Shown here: positions 23,740-35,547 of the stretch, in pieces | How the letters are laid out: the number at the start of each line of letters is the position of its first letter | Position numbering within the stretch: the first letter of the stretch is position 1 | Assembly: GCA_037042185.1 (NCBI GenBank) | Contig: JAXQJY010000030.1 | Span: 62,001-126,000 of the forward strand | Direction of reading: 5' to 3' | Length of the DNA stretch: 64,000 nt | Origin: Sordariomycetes sp. S80-01Y | Lineage: Eukaryota > Ascomycota > Sordariomycetes | Translations under genes and position numbers: made by a program | The notes under the pieces: generated by a model | The model's input: only the letters and a program-made list of their open reading frames with translations | The model's database searches: none | What the model was told of the DNA's origin: nothing

Positions 23740-24675
23740 AGTGCTTGGGAGCAACAAGAGTGGAGTTTCAGCTCACGAGTTAAGAGGAGAAAAAACGAGC
23801 GATAACGTAGATACCATTCTACTTGATATACCTTATTTCGGCATGTTCTCACCCCGATGTCGTCCACGTGGATCGTTGAGCTGCCTTGATCGCCTGGAAA
23901 CAAGCTTGTTATTTCCAGGGCCTCCAACATTATGCGGGCAGCGGCCAATGGTAAGGTCTGTTAGAAGCGATCTCCATTTAGCCTGAGCTAAAAGTTATCA
24001 AGCTCGTTGCTTGGCAATGCAGATATCCACTACTAAGGGTGCGATGGGTAGGGATTCGAAATAATCCAGCTGGATTTTGAATGCTTCATCCCGGGGTAGA
24101 ACGCGGGGAAGGATACAAGTATCTAGGCGATGCATGTAGTCTTTATCTAGCTGAGGATTAGTAAGGACCTGAAGGAAAGACACCGTGGTGCCGACAAAGT
24201 GGAGGAAAGTGGTGCTGGTGATAGGAAGGCAAATTTTGGGAAGGGCTTCGGTACTTTATTCGATTAAGATAAGTAAATTGCCCGTCATCTCTGAGTTTGA
24301 CCTTCCCTCAACCACCATGATGGGGGTTGAATCGGGCAGTAAGACTGCAATTCTTCCCCTGGGAATCCCCTCTGCGGCGGATACACCGCCGCGAGTGACT
24401 AGGATGTTCTTGGGTATGAACTGAATGATGTTCCATTCCCCCGCACTTCCTTCACGACATGATTCGACGTAGGGGAATCTCGACAAGTGGTCACTGTTCA
24501 CCATGCGATCGTTCGCTCAGGCGTCGAGAAATGGCTCTCGTTTATTGCCACTGCTATGGGCGAGCTACGAGGAAGTTCGGCGACCTTGGGCGAGCTACGA
24601 GGAAGTTCGGCGACCTTGGGCGAGATGTGACAGTATACACAGTAAATAAACAAATTATTAAATGTCTAGAGTCTA
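23740..24675. other. Intergenic region with a small open frame
   Basis: 936 bases. An 82-codon ATG frame at 24504-24256 (-) has no recognised domain; it may be a chance frame or a remnant. A 30-base tandem duplication is listed separately. Confidence 0.4.
24558..24623. repeat. 30-base tandem duplication
   Basis: Two perfect copies of a 30-base unit beginning GGGCGAGCTACG lie at 24558-24587 and 24588-24617, followed by six bases of a third copy. No difference between the copies suggests a recent slippage or duplication. It lies just past the 3' end of the flavodehydrogenase gene. Confidence 0.85.
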
Positions 24676-26422
24676 CTATAAACGTGGTTTGCGGGTTGCC
24701 AAAATCCTCTCAGCGCCTCTCTCCGCCGCAGCCATGACCCCGAACTGCGGGTTCACTGTCAACGGCGATACAATGCTCGCATCGATGACATGAATGTTCT
24801 GAGTACCCACAACTTTTGTGTCCTCGTTGACGCACTTCCCAATGCGACATGAGCTCGACCAATGATTGACCTGGCCAACGGCGTACGCCGATGGCGTCGT
24901 GATGTACTTTTGGATTTCGTCGACAGTCGAGTTCTGGGCGATGTTGAGAGGTGTCAGCCCACTTTTGGCCGGGTTTTCCGGGGTTGAATGGGGAAGGTGT
25001 TGGAATATTGAGTGAATGAAAGTCGCTATGCTGCGGGCGTCCCTTGAGTGAGAGTAATATAAGTCGGAGCTTGGCCCAGCAGTAAAGTTGCCGTCATTCG
25101 AGAGCACAACTCTACCCGAAGACAGTAAACCCGAGGTTCCGTAAATGTTCATCGTTATGGTGTTCTTATCTGTAAAGTCGCTGAAGCCCGCCGAGTCAAT
25201 AGTCCCCTGAATACCCGTCTGCGTGTCATCGCCGTGCCGGACGTAGCCCCAGAAGACGGACGTCTGGGAAGCGAAGGTATAGGGGCCACTTCGCTCCTTG
25301 AGGAAAAGATCCCGATCAGACCCCTTTGGATCTTTGTAACTGTATGTGTACGAACTGACTTCGGGGGCAGAGAGCTCGATGAAGGTGTTGGGATTGTCGA
25401 ACAGCCCTTCTCCAACATGAGAGTTGACGATCCAGTCTGAACGGCCGTAGGGGGTGTGGTTGGCTTTCGTCAGATTGGCCAGTACCTTCTCGGGGCCAAT
25501 ACCAGAGTACATCAGGATTTTGGGTGAGAGAAGGGCGCCAGCACTCAAGACGACACGTCCGCCGGACTTCTCGAGGTTGATCGTATGGGACTTTCCGCCG
25601 ATATTAGCGACGACGCCAGAGGCCAACCCGTCTTTTTGCAGGATATGCTCGACACGTGCACCTGTCTGCAAGTGGAAGTTCTTTCGAGACAAAGCTGTCT
25701 GCAGATATGTTCGTGTCGGTCCTCCTCTCTGGCCATCGATGTAGTTGTATGCTGGCCGGCCGAAAACCCGATCTTTACTGTCAGCCTTGTTGTTGATGGA
25801 GACATCTGCGAATCCCGCACTGTCGACTATCCACTCCTTCGCAGCCTTGTATCCGGACTGCAAGTAATACTTGTCGTTTGATGAGTACGAAGTAACTGCC
25901 GGCTGTCGTTCAAGCAGTCGCTCAATTGCAGGCTGCATGTCGCTGCTATGCCAGCCCTCTGGGTGATACAGGTCCCAGTCAGAGGCTGGAGGCTGGAAGT
26001 AAAGTCCTGCATTTATGGCGCTACTTCCTCCAATCGTGCAGCCTTGGAAAGCATTGACGACCTCAGGGGCGCACTGCAGGCTGGAGCCGCCGTCGAAGAT
26101 GCTTTTATCTGGAAGAGGTTAGTCGACTAGGCGACGTGCTCAGCACGCAAGACTTACATAGTCCAGGTACGTCGACTCGACTAAGCGATGTGTCCTTCAG
26201 CCACCCAGGCCGTTCGCGACCTCCTGTGATACCATAGGACGACCCGCCAAGCTCCAACAGCAACGTGTTCAGGCCCGCCTCGCTCAGCCGATCCGCCACG
26301 ATGATGCCGGCTGTACCGGCACCAACGACAATCGCATCCCACTCACGAGTGAGCCAGTCGTTCGAAGTAGGTAAAGACAAGGACTGCGCTGCAAAGAGCG
26401 ACACAAGAGTAAGGAAACGCAT
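24676..26422 (-). CDS. Secreted cellobiose-dehydrogenase-like flavodehydrogenase without haem domain
   Basis: GMC-family flavoenzyme, 565 residues. Exons: 26422-26158 and 26108-24676. The ATG at 26422 starts a clear signal peptide (MRFLTLVSLFAAQSLSLP). Rossmann motif VVGAGTAGII near residue 34, IGGSSAINAG near 120 and VLSAGALLSPKILMYSGIG are present. The active-site pair fits cellobiose dehydrogenase: NHWSSS (His) and NPQFGVMAAAE (Asn). Typical CDH has an N-terminal cytochrome domain that passes electrons to LPMO enzymes; here the flavin domain begins directly after the signal peptide. It may oxidise cello- or other oligosaccharides with quinones or oxygen as acceptors. It runs in the same direction as the GHL6-like gene downstream. 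Confidence 0.82.
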
Positions 26423-27580
26423 GCTGTACAAAAACTTGTTCGATTGCTCATCGTATCCAACCGGGGCTTGCGCCAGGACTTATATCAATCCTCGGCATTT
26501 TTCACTAGTGCGCAAATGATGTAAATTTGGTATCTGAACTTAGCCCACATGGAGTGGACTCGCGGCCAGGACACGGGGTTTAGCCTTCGAAAGCGTCGCT
26601 CGTATGAGGCTGGCGTTTCCACAATGACGAGCTGGTAGGGCTTAGCGCTTCCGATTATGCGGTGGCCTTGCCGGTACTGGAAATGACTGCCGCGCCTCAT
26701 GGTCCGCATGCGTGGAAAAACTCGTGTTCTTCGAATAGCGTCATGGTTCCGGCGTTTGGCCGTCTTGAAGTTCCGTGGCCCGCCAGAGGCCACGCGAGGC
26801 TGTCAATTGAGCGCATATCGCCGTGCGTCCCTCAGATGGCGGCAAATCCCAGGGATCGCCATATTCATAGCCACTTGTGCAGCTGTCACTTTACACAGCC
26901 GACGCTAGCGCTGACCTTGGAGGAAGCTACCCCTACTGACATCGTGACTCCTGGCATGCACGATAATTTGCAATTTGACAGTCCGAGAAAAGTCACATCA
27001 TGTTCCGATCCCGCCAATGGAGCCCCTGGATTGATGAGATCTCGAAGCGCCTCATTGATTCTTCGACCGTATGCCTCGATTGGAATGGTGGCTACGGCAC
27101 CGCGGTTGAGATTGCTCACATATTCTCAGGATCTTCTCTCCGATATAATTTCGCCATCGAAAACTCAAGTTGAAATTCAACTCATTTTGAGTATGGCGAC
27201 GCCATCAGTTGTTCGGTCGAGGATGATATAATGTCTTCCTCAAAAGTGGGCATGCGGTCGCAGCACCACAAGGCCGGGGCACGTGCACAGAACTAAATGA
27301 TCCCGACATCCTCGGAGCAAACATTATTTTAATTCCTACTAGTAAATGTATGAAGAAACTAGGCTGGAGGCGTTCTGACGTGAGCAGGCAGGGTCCGTTT
27401 GGTCCAATCCCTCTGCCAGCGATGACAGTATGCCCTGGGCTCCCTAGAGTTTGGTAATCGTTGGTGTATTTGGATCAAGCTCTCCAAATCCACTCACGCC
27501 AGAGAGAACAGCGAAATACAGCACCAGATGACCTATATCTAGTTCATATCGAAATGATCTCTATACAGCCTTGGAGCCAC
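26423..27580. other. Intergenic region
   Basis: 1.16 kb: promoter of the flavodehydrogenase and 3' flank of the small secreted protein gene. I see no gene or repeat. Confidence 0.45.
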
Positions 27581-28116
27581 TTAGGACAGATACACGGGCT
27601 TTCCCTCAATTCCATAGGTGCCAGGGCAGCCCCCTCCACCAACGATGATGGTGTAGCCTGGGTTCTTGACCACGAAGTTGAAGTAGGTATCGCCGTCGCG
27701 CGAGTTGTCCCCGTCTTCGACGCACTTCTTGTAGCCATCCTTAGCCATGCTGATGATGTTGCTACCACTCGCAACGGGACCAGCAGTCTGCTGTAGGTGA
27801 ATGCAGATGCCGGGAGGGGGGCTGTCGCTTCTCTGGAAACCGATGGCGGGATCCTCGTCAAGGTTATATTCCTCGTCAGGGACGGTGTCGACGTATTCTT
27901 TGAATGTCGACTTTCGGCCATGGGGGGTGGTGTACTTGCTGAAACTGCAATCTATGGTTTGATCATCCCTAATCTCCAGCTCCACGGGGCTTGGCAGTGC
28001 GATGGCCATTCGGACCAAGGTGGCCAGAGGCAGGGCAAGCAGCTATTTCAGATTGTTAAAAAGGTCTTTTGCTACTATAGCGCCCAGGAGAGTCTCTTCC
28101 GCACCTTGAATTGCAT
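27581..28116 (-). CDS. Small secreted protein, KP4-like
   Basis: Predicted at 157 residues. Exon 1 is only 12 bases (28116-28105, MQFK), intron 28104-28043 with a GTGCGG donor, exon 2 28042-27581. The splice joins MQFK to LLALPLATLV and so creates a convincing signal peptide; without it the frame lacks a secretion signal. The mature part has four cysteines (C36, C84, C111, C143), allowing two disulfides. The block GICIHLQQTAG, then a Ser/Gly stretch, GYKKC and YFNFVV resembles the KP4-like killer-toxin fold found in fungal secreted proteins. Similarity is judged by eye and is modest. It looks intact. A role in antagonism or host interaction is possible but unproven. Confidence 0.6.
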
Positions 28117-29923
28117 GGTGAGAGTGCGTCGTCGTGATTTGCGTGGGACGGATTTGTTGAGCCTTTTGCGGAGTTTCGAAGAGATGTGATGAAGAAGAGT
28201 GCTTTGAGAGCATCAGGGTGGAAGAGATAGCTACTAAATACCCTTCATGTTCTGATATTGGCCTCATATGCATGAATGCGTGATCGTGATGCGCTGATGG
28301 TGACCATAGTGATCGATGTCAAAGCAATTTGAATTGTTGGAATGATCTCATAACGCGTCCCGCCCTACCATGTCCGGTCATATCTCCCGGGAAGCTCAGG
28401 CTTGTTGGCTTCTCTTTTGTTCCTGCTTGCTGAGTTCGAGGTTATTACCGATCCTGACTCGTTGTTGAGGCCCCAGTAGCCTACGGCGCAGGGCTCCCGT
28501 GATCTACGGCACAGCCTAGCCAAGAGGTTTCCATACGGCCTTGATTACGAAACCTACGTTCTAGCTCCAAAAAAGATCCAGTTCCACCTGCGCTATGACA
28601 TGGTTCGTTCATTTACTGCGTCTCTCGTAGGGCCAAGCACGATCGGCCCCCAAAGCAGTCCATACTATTCCCTCGATACGTCGCACATCCACCCACCCAG
28701 TCACACTCCTTTGCTGAAATACTCACACTCGAGTAGCCTATTCCGTAGCTCAACTCCAACCAAGATCAGCAGGCAATCTCTCCCCTCATGGTGAGAGGAT
28801 CGCAGCAGGGACGAGAATGCGCCAACACTGCGCCCTTGCTATTGATCTGATTTCAGAATTGCGGCACAGATCTTTGCTTTGAAGCTTTAATAGTTGGGAG
28901 AGATATTCCCTCTTCGTAACTGAAACGCACAAGCTTACTATGTAAGAATGGGCTTGGTTGTCAACATACAGAGAATAGACCTGTCCTACTAGACACGGCA
29001 ACCCTGCACTGTGATGCCGAACAAGCTTGCGTACGTAATGGCCAGCCCCCATCGCAGGCACACTTGTGCCGCATTCGCCCCGGAAGGTTTTCACCAGTCA
29101 TGTAATAGTTGAGCAGTTGTATGATATCCCCGAAGATGTGAAAGCATTCGCTCTCGGGTTGTACCCGCTCTCAGCCCCTGAAGCCCAGCCTTGCGGCAAT
29201 CAGGATCATGGGTCTGGTCGCCATCGGTGCCTTGGACCCCAAATCAATTCTATGAAACCGAGGTTTCGATTCCAAATACACGCATAGCCAAGTAGTGGGC
29301 TCGACGCCACCCTGTCCTCAGTATTCTCGCAACACTGGCAGGCAGCCTCCGGGCTGGTTGACCATGACGGTGCCTCGGGCGTGGCATGGAAAGGTTACAT
29401 ACCAGCCAGTAAGCAATTAGCCTTGTGGGCAGTGCGGACCAAGAAAGATTGAAGGTCATCAACATTCATTTTTTAGGTATGTCATTCAGCGTAGTCTTCG
29501 TGGAATGTCTGATCTGGTGGAGTCACAGTTGATTGCTCCATGGCCACAGTTCTACGGCATGGAGTGACCCCGGGTCATCATCCGAGGCTCAAGGGAAGTA
29601 TGAGACGGGAGGTGCGGCAAGCTGCATTAAGCATGATTCCCGACGCGGCGACGCAGGTAGCCGGTGTAGCATCCGAAGAGCCTCAAGAGGGCAGAGGTAG
29701 CTTCTTTCAGCTACCGAGGTCACTGGGCTGCAACGGGGAAAAGGGCCTGAATGGTAACTCGTAGCACGGATGTATTTTTCGTAGCCTCTGCTTTTTTAAA
29801 CGAAGGTGATCGCTCACATTAAGGTGTTACATCACTCATAACAGACAAGGCACATGGATGACCAAAAGAGAGGGGTATCTCCATCGCACATCATCCCCAA
29901 ACAAACTCCGACCAAAATAGCCA
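28117..29923. other. Long intergenic region
   Basis: 1.8 kb. Several open frames under 105 codons lack domains. I see no RNA gene, repeat or transposon end. Confidence 0.45.
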
Positions 29924-32036
29924 TTATGAAGCAGCATTTTCGAAGTCAGACACCTGGGAGCTGATGACCAAACCAGCAACAGCCGCTGACGTGAGGGTCG
30001 CAAAGACACCCGAGATCAGCGCCGAGACGGCCAGGCGGGCAACGTCACCACCGCGGCTGGGAGCAAGCTGACCGAGAATACCAATCTGGATACCAAGGGA
30101 GCCAATGTTGCCGAAGCCACAAAGAGCGTACGTCGCGATGAGCTGGCCGCGAGGAGTGAGGGTGGCGTAGGTGGGGTCGCTGACGAGCATGCTGAAAGCG
30201 TTGTATTCGTTCTAACAAGGACATGTGTTAGTAAGAGATCAAACATGGATACAAGGTGTGCAAGAGGCTTACAGTGACGATCTTCTCGGAAATGAGCTTG
30301 GCGACCTTGAGGATGTTGGCATCGGGCTTCAGGTTCATGGGGGGCCCGAGGAGCTCCGGATCCGTAATGCGAGGTACTCCGATAAGGAAGGAGACCGGGT
30401 AGAACAGATACATGATGATGGTCTGCAGAGTGAGCTCCGGGTTGTTGATATCGAGGTATCGGCCCCACCAGGTCATGAGACCGTTGATGAGACCAACGAC
30501 GGCCAGAATGCAGAGAATCGAAGCAACGATGGTACCCGCAATCTTGACACCGAGGTATGCTCCCTCGGCAAAGGCGTGAAGGCCGTTCTCAGCCTTGTGC
30601 TCGTCATCATCTGGGACAACAACGCGGCCGGCGGTCAGAGTCTCCTCGGTCTCGGGGTAGCGCAGCTTGGAGATGGCCAGAGACGCAGGGATGGACATGA
30701 TGCACGACGAGACGAGCGCCTGGCGGTCGAGACCAAGACCAATGTAACCGATCAGCACGGAACCAGAGATCGTGGCGAAACCGCAAGTCATGATCTGGTG
30801 GATCTCGGCCTTGGTCATGTGCGGGACGAAGGGGCGGACAAGCATGGCAGACTCGCCCTGGCCGATGAAGGGCGTAGCTGCGGCCACGACGGCCTCGGCG
30901 CCGGACACCTGGAGAGCCCAGTAGACGAAAGTGGCGAACTTGCGGACGAACCACTGGATGAAACCGTAGTAGTACAAGACCTGGACAAGGGCAATGAAGA
31001 AGATGATGGCCGGAATGACACCGAAGAAGAACATGCCCAGGTTGGCAACGTCTTCGTTGGTCAAAAAGGCCACACCGTCTTTGGCGAAGCCAAGCAGGTC
31101 GCTAGCGCGGTCGGCAATGAACCTGAAGATGTCGTAGCCGACCTTGGTGCGCAACACAAAAAGGCCAATGACATACTGGGCAAGCATGCCGCCGCTGACA
31201 GTGCGCCAGTTGACGGCCTTGCGATGCCTGCTGGTGATCCAAAACCCGAAAATGATGAGGGCCATGCCCACCAAGCTAACGGCGCGGTTCTCGCGAGTGT
31301 TATCTTGGTCTTCCTCGGTGACAAAGGAGCCCACGAGGATGGCAGCGACGACGACGGTGCCACCCGCAAGGCTGCGGAATTTCGCGGGGACCAGGTCGTA
31401 GATGCGCACAGCCGTGTTATGCCACACCCAGCGGATGGGATTCGAGACGCGTCGGCTCGGGACGTAAAAGAAGATCAGGCGGAGCATGATGCCTAACCAC
31501 AGCAGGAAAGGAATGACCCAGTTCTTATCATTGCGGTGCAGAATGAGCGAGGCCATCCACCAGCCAGTGAACAAGCCAAAGATGAAGAAATGGATCAGGG
31601 GCCGACGCCAGCGGTAGATGAAGCCAAACTTGCCAGTCTTCCAGCTGGGCTTGGCCTCATGGGTAGCATCATGGCTAAGAACGCCAGTCTCGCCCTTCTC
31701 GTGATCACTATACTCGGGAGGGGTGCCGTGGCGCAAACCGCCGGCCTTCTCAACATCGTCAGAAGGGTGATGTTGGGTCGGGATGGTAGAATGGTCCACG
31801 GTGGTGCCACTGGTATAGACGATGTCGTCGGGGGCCTGGGCGCTGGGCGCGTGGTTCCTGTGCGCGTGGTGGTGCTGGTGGGTGGTCTCGAGGGCAGGGT
31901 CGGCAGCGTGGGCGTGGGCGTGGGTGGCGGCCGCAGGCTCGGTGCCATTCAAGCCGTGACCGTCAGCGTGGTGGTGGGTGGCGGCAGCAGTGCCGTCGGT
32001 GCCCACGGGCTTGTCCGCGGGGTGAGTGTCGGCCAT
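29924..32036 (-). CDS. Concentrative nucleoside transporter (CNT family)
   Basis: Nucleoside:cation symporter for uptake of nucleosides across the plasma membrane, 683 residues. Exons: 32036-30273 and 30211-29924. The ATG at 32036 (MADTHPAD) is chosen because no in-frame ATG lies before it, although the frame stays open about 75 more codons upstream. The first 130 residues are hydrophilic and unusually rich in His. The transporter core follows, with three N-terminal helices and then the CNT repeat: GVIPAIIFF, ATPFIGQGESAMLV (substrate/Na+ site), MTCGFATISGSVLIGYIG and, after the intron, NEYNAFSMLV and YALCGFGNIGSLGIQIG. All expected motifs are there, so it should be active. The selectivity (purine or pyrimidine) cannot be told. 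Confidence 0.92.
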
Positions 32037-33226
32037 TGTGTCGCGATATGCGAGAGGAAGAGGTCGACGACGAGCTGCTCTCTGGGCGCACGAGGAAGGA
32101 CAAGAAGAATCAGAATCAAAATCTTTCGGCAGGGCCACAAGGTCCTCTGATCTCTCTAGTCTCTCGGCGGATCTGGTGGTCGGTCGCGCCGAGAAGGATG
32201 GCTGGATGCGACGACTGGGCTCGGAGCGGGGACTCGGGGTACTCGGGACTGGGTCTCGCACTAGTCAGGCAGTGCCAGTATGCGTACAATGTACGAAGTG
32301 GCACTTGGGCAGATGAAGCTCTACTCGTCACTCACTCTCAATCACACGCGCTGCAATCAATTGCCTGCGTGCGACGAGGAAGACGGGCGGGTGTGAGCTT
32401 GAGGAGCTGGTGATGGAGGAAATGCACCGGTACGGGGCGAGGCACTTGGGGCAGCAAGAGACACGACACGGAAACCTTGAGGGGAGGAGAAGAGAGGGGA
32501 GGACCTACACTGGATCTGCGGGCTGCTCTTGCCAATTTGTATCTGGCAACTCCTGCGCCTATCTGCTCCTGCTCCGTACGAGCCCAGGCCTGCGAACAAG
32601 CAAGTCGCGCCCCAGACCGCATCAGACGCACCTTCCCTCTCTCAGCTACTGGCGTCCGGGTCCAGCGTGGTGCTTGGCTCCCAATCCATGTTGGAGCTGG
32701 ACCTCAGCATCCCAGAGAGAATCTGCTCTTCGGTGCCGGCTGCCCGTTCCAGCGCGTCGTCCACTGGCCATAAGCTCGATTGACCACACGCGACCAACCC
32801 CAATGGCCACATCCAGAGAAAAAAAGTCCCTGTTGGAAAGGTCTTGGCGTGATCCAAGCGTCCAGTCCCAGCGGCCGGCCAGGTAGCCCGAAGTGGTTTA
32901 GTCGCCCGCCCCGAAGGAGGCCATACTGTGCGGAACGGGCCACCCGACAGTCTTTACGTGCGTGCGTCCGGCGGTGCACACGGTGTCAAGACAGCCATAG
33001 ACAGACTGTGGTCTTATCGTGTGCGTGTGGGGGAGCCCATCTGCCCTGGTCCATCTGGAATTGTTCGATGCATGACCCCGATAAGACAGGCCAATGGCGG
33101 CGCTCTCAACTCTTTCTAGTCCGTCCTTGTGGCGGGAGGCGCTCGGCCTCTCTGCCCCTCCAGTCCCCTTGTAGAAGGCGCTCTAAACTCTGAAGCGCCA
33201 CCCAAGCCAATCGTTCCGCGGCTGCT

Positions 33227-33312
33227 CCAGGGCACCTGGCAAGCCTGGCAAGCCTGCCCAGTGGGCATCGGCCTGGGCACCTACCTGGGCACCTACATGG
33301 GCACCTGGGGGA
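33227..33312. repeat. Short GC-rich minisatellite
   Basis: Two perfect 12-base units (CTGGGCACCTAC) at 33273-33284 and 33285-33296 are followed by a variant at 33297-33308. They are preceded by two short CTGGCAAG-type repeats. It lies in non-coding DNA. Confidence 0.7.
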
Positions 33313-35448
33313 GCACATGATGGCCCGAAGCAAGCCACCCAAGAGTCTGCCATGCTGTTTTCAGGGTCCCCAACGGTGATCATTGTGAGGCCAACGCGAC
33401 CGACGAGGGCACCCTTTGCCACTTTCAACTGAAATCTGCGGGACATCGTTCAGAGACAATTGGTAGAGATGCCTTGTTCCATCGAACTCTCCATAATCCC
33501 GACAAGATCTCGCCAAGCAATGGCCCCATGGATGTGGACGCTTGAGCTTGATAAGAGTGCCGCGCGCTGACCACCTTCAAGGAGATCACCAACTGCTCCG
33601 TATCTCTTCAGGGTCCTGTCCATCGGCCAACTCCGGCATGCATACACTTTCCTCAAGCTGAACCTGTTATTAGCTGGCGAACAGGAGTCCAAGGCTGCAA
33701 GAGCCTTGACCGGAAACCGCGGAAGCTATAGGCTCGATACTACGGGCTACCCGTTTGTAGCGTGCATCATCTTGACACATGGGATAGATCCTGGGTCAGG
33801 CGGAGTCTTCTTCGTGTGAAATCACGAAACCTACCATATCGAGTTCTTGTCGTCGTCTTCAAGCGACCTCCTACTCACGTGCCATGTCAAATTATCGACT
33901 GGACTATCAAACCAGCCCGGGAGGCCGCTTCGCTCTTGGAGCCCTCTCATCCCCGCCTGCCGAGATCTCGATAGCGAAAAGTCCATCTCTCCTATCCAGA
34001 TCTGATGCCAGTGGATCTCTCCCAAAAAGCCACGAGCCAGCGTCGCAACGCCAAGTCCCACCAGCAAAACCCTCGTAGTCTTCTCCTCTCACGTTCGTGG
34101 TCAAAAGAGCTCGGATTTCCCCAGATCTGGGGAAGACCACCGCCATCCGTGAACCCTCAAAAAATCTTGGGGAACCCAAGTTATTCTCTCGTAACAATTA
34201 CCACGAACCCCAGGTTCTGCCCCAGGGCCGAAGGTGTTACGTACATTCTTTGGAGCTCGAGCTTCGAAAGTCTTGTCGTCGGCGGGCTCCGCCTCGGCAT
34301 AGGGACCAACCGGCCCGGAGTAGGTCCAGAACCTTGAGCCTGAGATAAGAACGTCTTTGGGAGGCTGGAACTTATCTGACGAGACGATGAGGATGCTGCG
34401 CCTCTGGTTGATTCTCCGAGACTATTGAACGGTTCGTACGACGAAGATCCAAAGCAATCAATTGCCGACCAAGCGACCCTGCAGTCGAGAGCGACGTCTG
34501 TTTTGGGAAGTCTATCACATGCTTCATTTCTCGTCGACGACACCTGCCGACGTGATGGAACGTCTTGGCTGAGCAGGGGACATTCTCTCCTGCCATGGAC
34601 TGTCGTTCATTAGTCTCAATCTCATACGAGCGATTGAATCGGCACTGTCAGAAACGAGAGTTTCGGGAGCCAGTTACGCAAACCGTGCCTCTGCTATTTT
34701 CGATTGGCAATGATTGCATTGCTTCTCTGGGCAAAGACAACATAGGCACGCTTCGCGTAAATTGCTCCCGAAACTCCGATATCTTACTGTCTCCCAGGCA
34801 CGCCCCAGCCTGCGATAGGTTCTTCAACCACAGAGACCAAGTACTTGTATAAACGCCCCGTTCTTCTGCCTCTCATAGGCTGGAGCAAGCCATTGTTTCC
34901 GCCCTATGGTTGAGATGGGGTGCAACGAGATCATGCGTAGCTAGTCAAAGAGTCGGCGAACGATTCCCACGACAAACAAGCAAGACAATGTTTGCGATAT
35001 CGAAGTCACGTGTAGGCTGTAGCTTGGGAACGACAAAAGCTCAGAAAATAAGTGACACAAGCAGTTCCTGCTAATTGGGGCCCCTGAGGTACGACACCTG
35101 CGCTGACCATGCACAGCGTCATCCTTCCAAGACGGAGGAACTCGAACCCACCGTATGCGGAGTTTCGTCGAGGCAGCGGAGTTTAAGCTTGACCATGTTT
35201 CTCGATTGTGGACCTTCAGGGCCCTGGCGATCGCATTGCTACCAATCAAGTGTAGAGTTGGCAGCTCTTGTCAGCTACAAGGCTTACACCAGCGACGTTA
35301 AAATACCCACGCGACCGCCGTGGACACGGCATCGGGAAGATCAGTTCGACCATGGTTCTCTTTTTTCACTGAGCGAAAAACTCGGTCAAATGGCCGACTA
35401 TACTATCACTCCTGCCTCAATACAGGAGGGGGCGAGGGGAAGTAGGGG

Positions 35449-35454
35449 TATAAG
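35449..35454 (+). promoter_or_regulatory. TATA box of the lipase-like gene
   Basis: TATAAG lies 94 bases before the ATG at 35548 and is followed by a pyrimidine-rich stretch. Confidence 0.35.
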
Positions 35455-35547
35455 TACCATGAATGCTGGGCTTTGCTTTTTCAGTCTATGACCTTAGACT
35501 GAGCACATCTGATCTCAAATATCGCAAGAAGAAAAGACAAACTGGAT

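Larger units (their letters stand above)
32037..35547. other. Long intergenic region between divergent genes
   Basis: 3.5 kb, the largest gap in the window, between the divergent nucleoside transporter and lipase-like genes. Open frames on both strands are short and lack domains. A 12-base minisatellite and a candidate TATA box are listed separately. Confidence 0.5.

Noticed and set aside
24256-24504. 82-codon open frame on the minus strand
   Set aside because: It has an ATG and plausible composition but no recognised family and no splice link; noted only in the intergenic entry.
30225-31496. 423-codon open frame on the plus strand
   Set aside because: It lies fully antisense to the CNT transporter, is charged and repetitive in composition with no domain, and is explained by codon bias of the real gene.
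33106-33342. Cys/Arg-rich small protein on the minus strand
   Set aside because: It is the translation of the 12-base minisatellite and not a gene.
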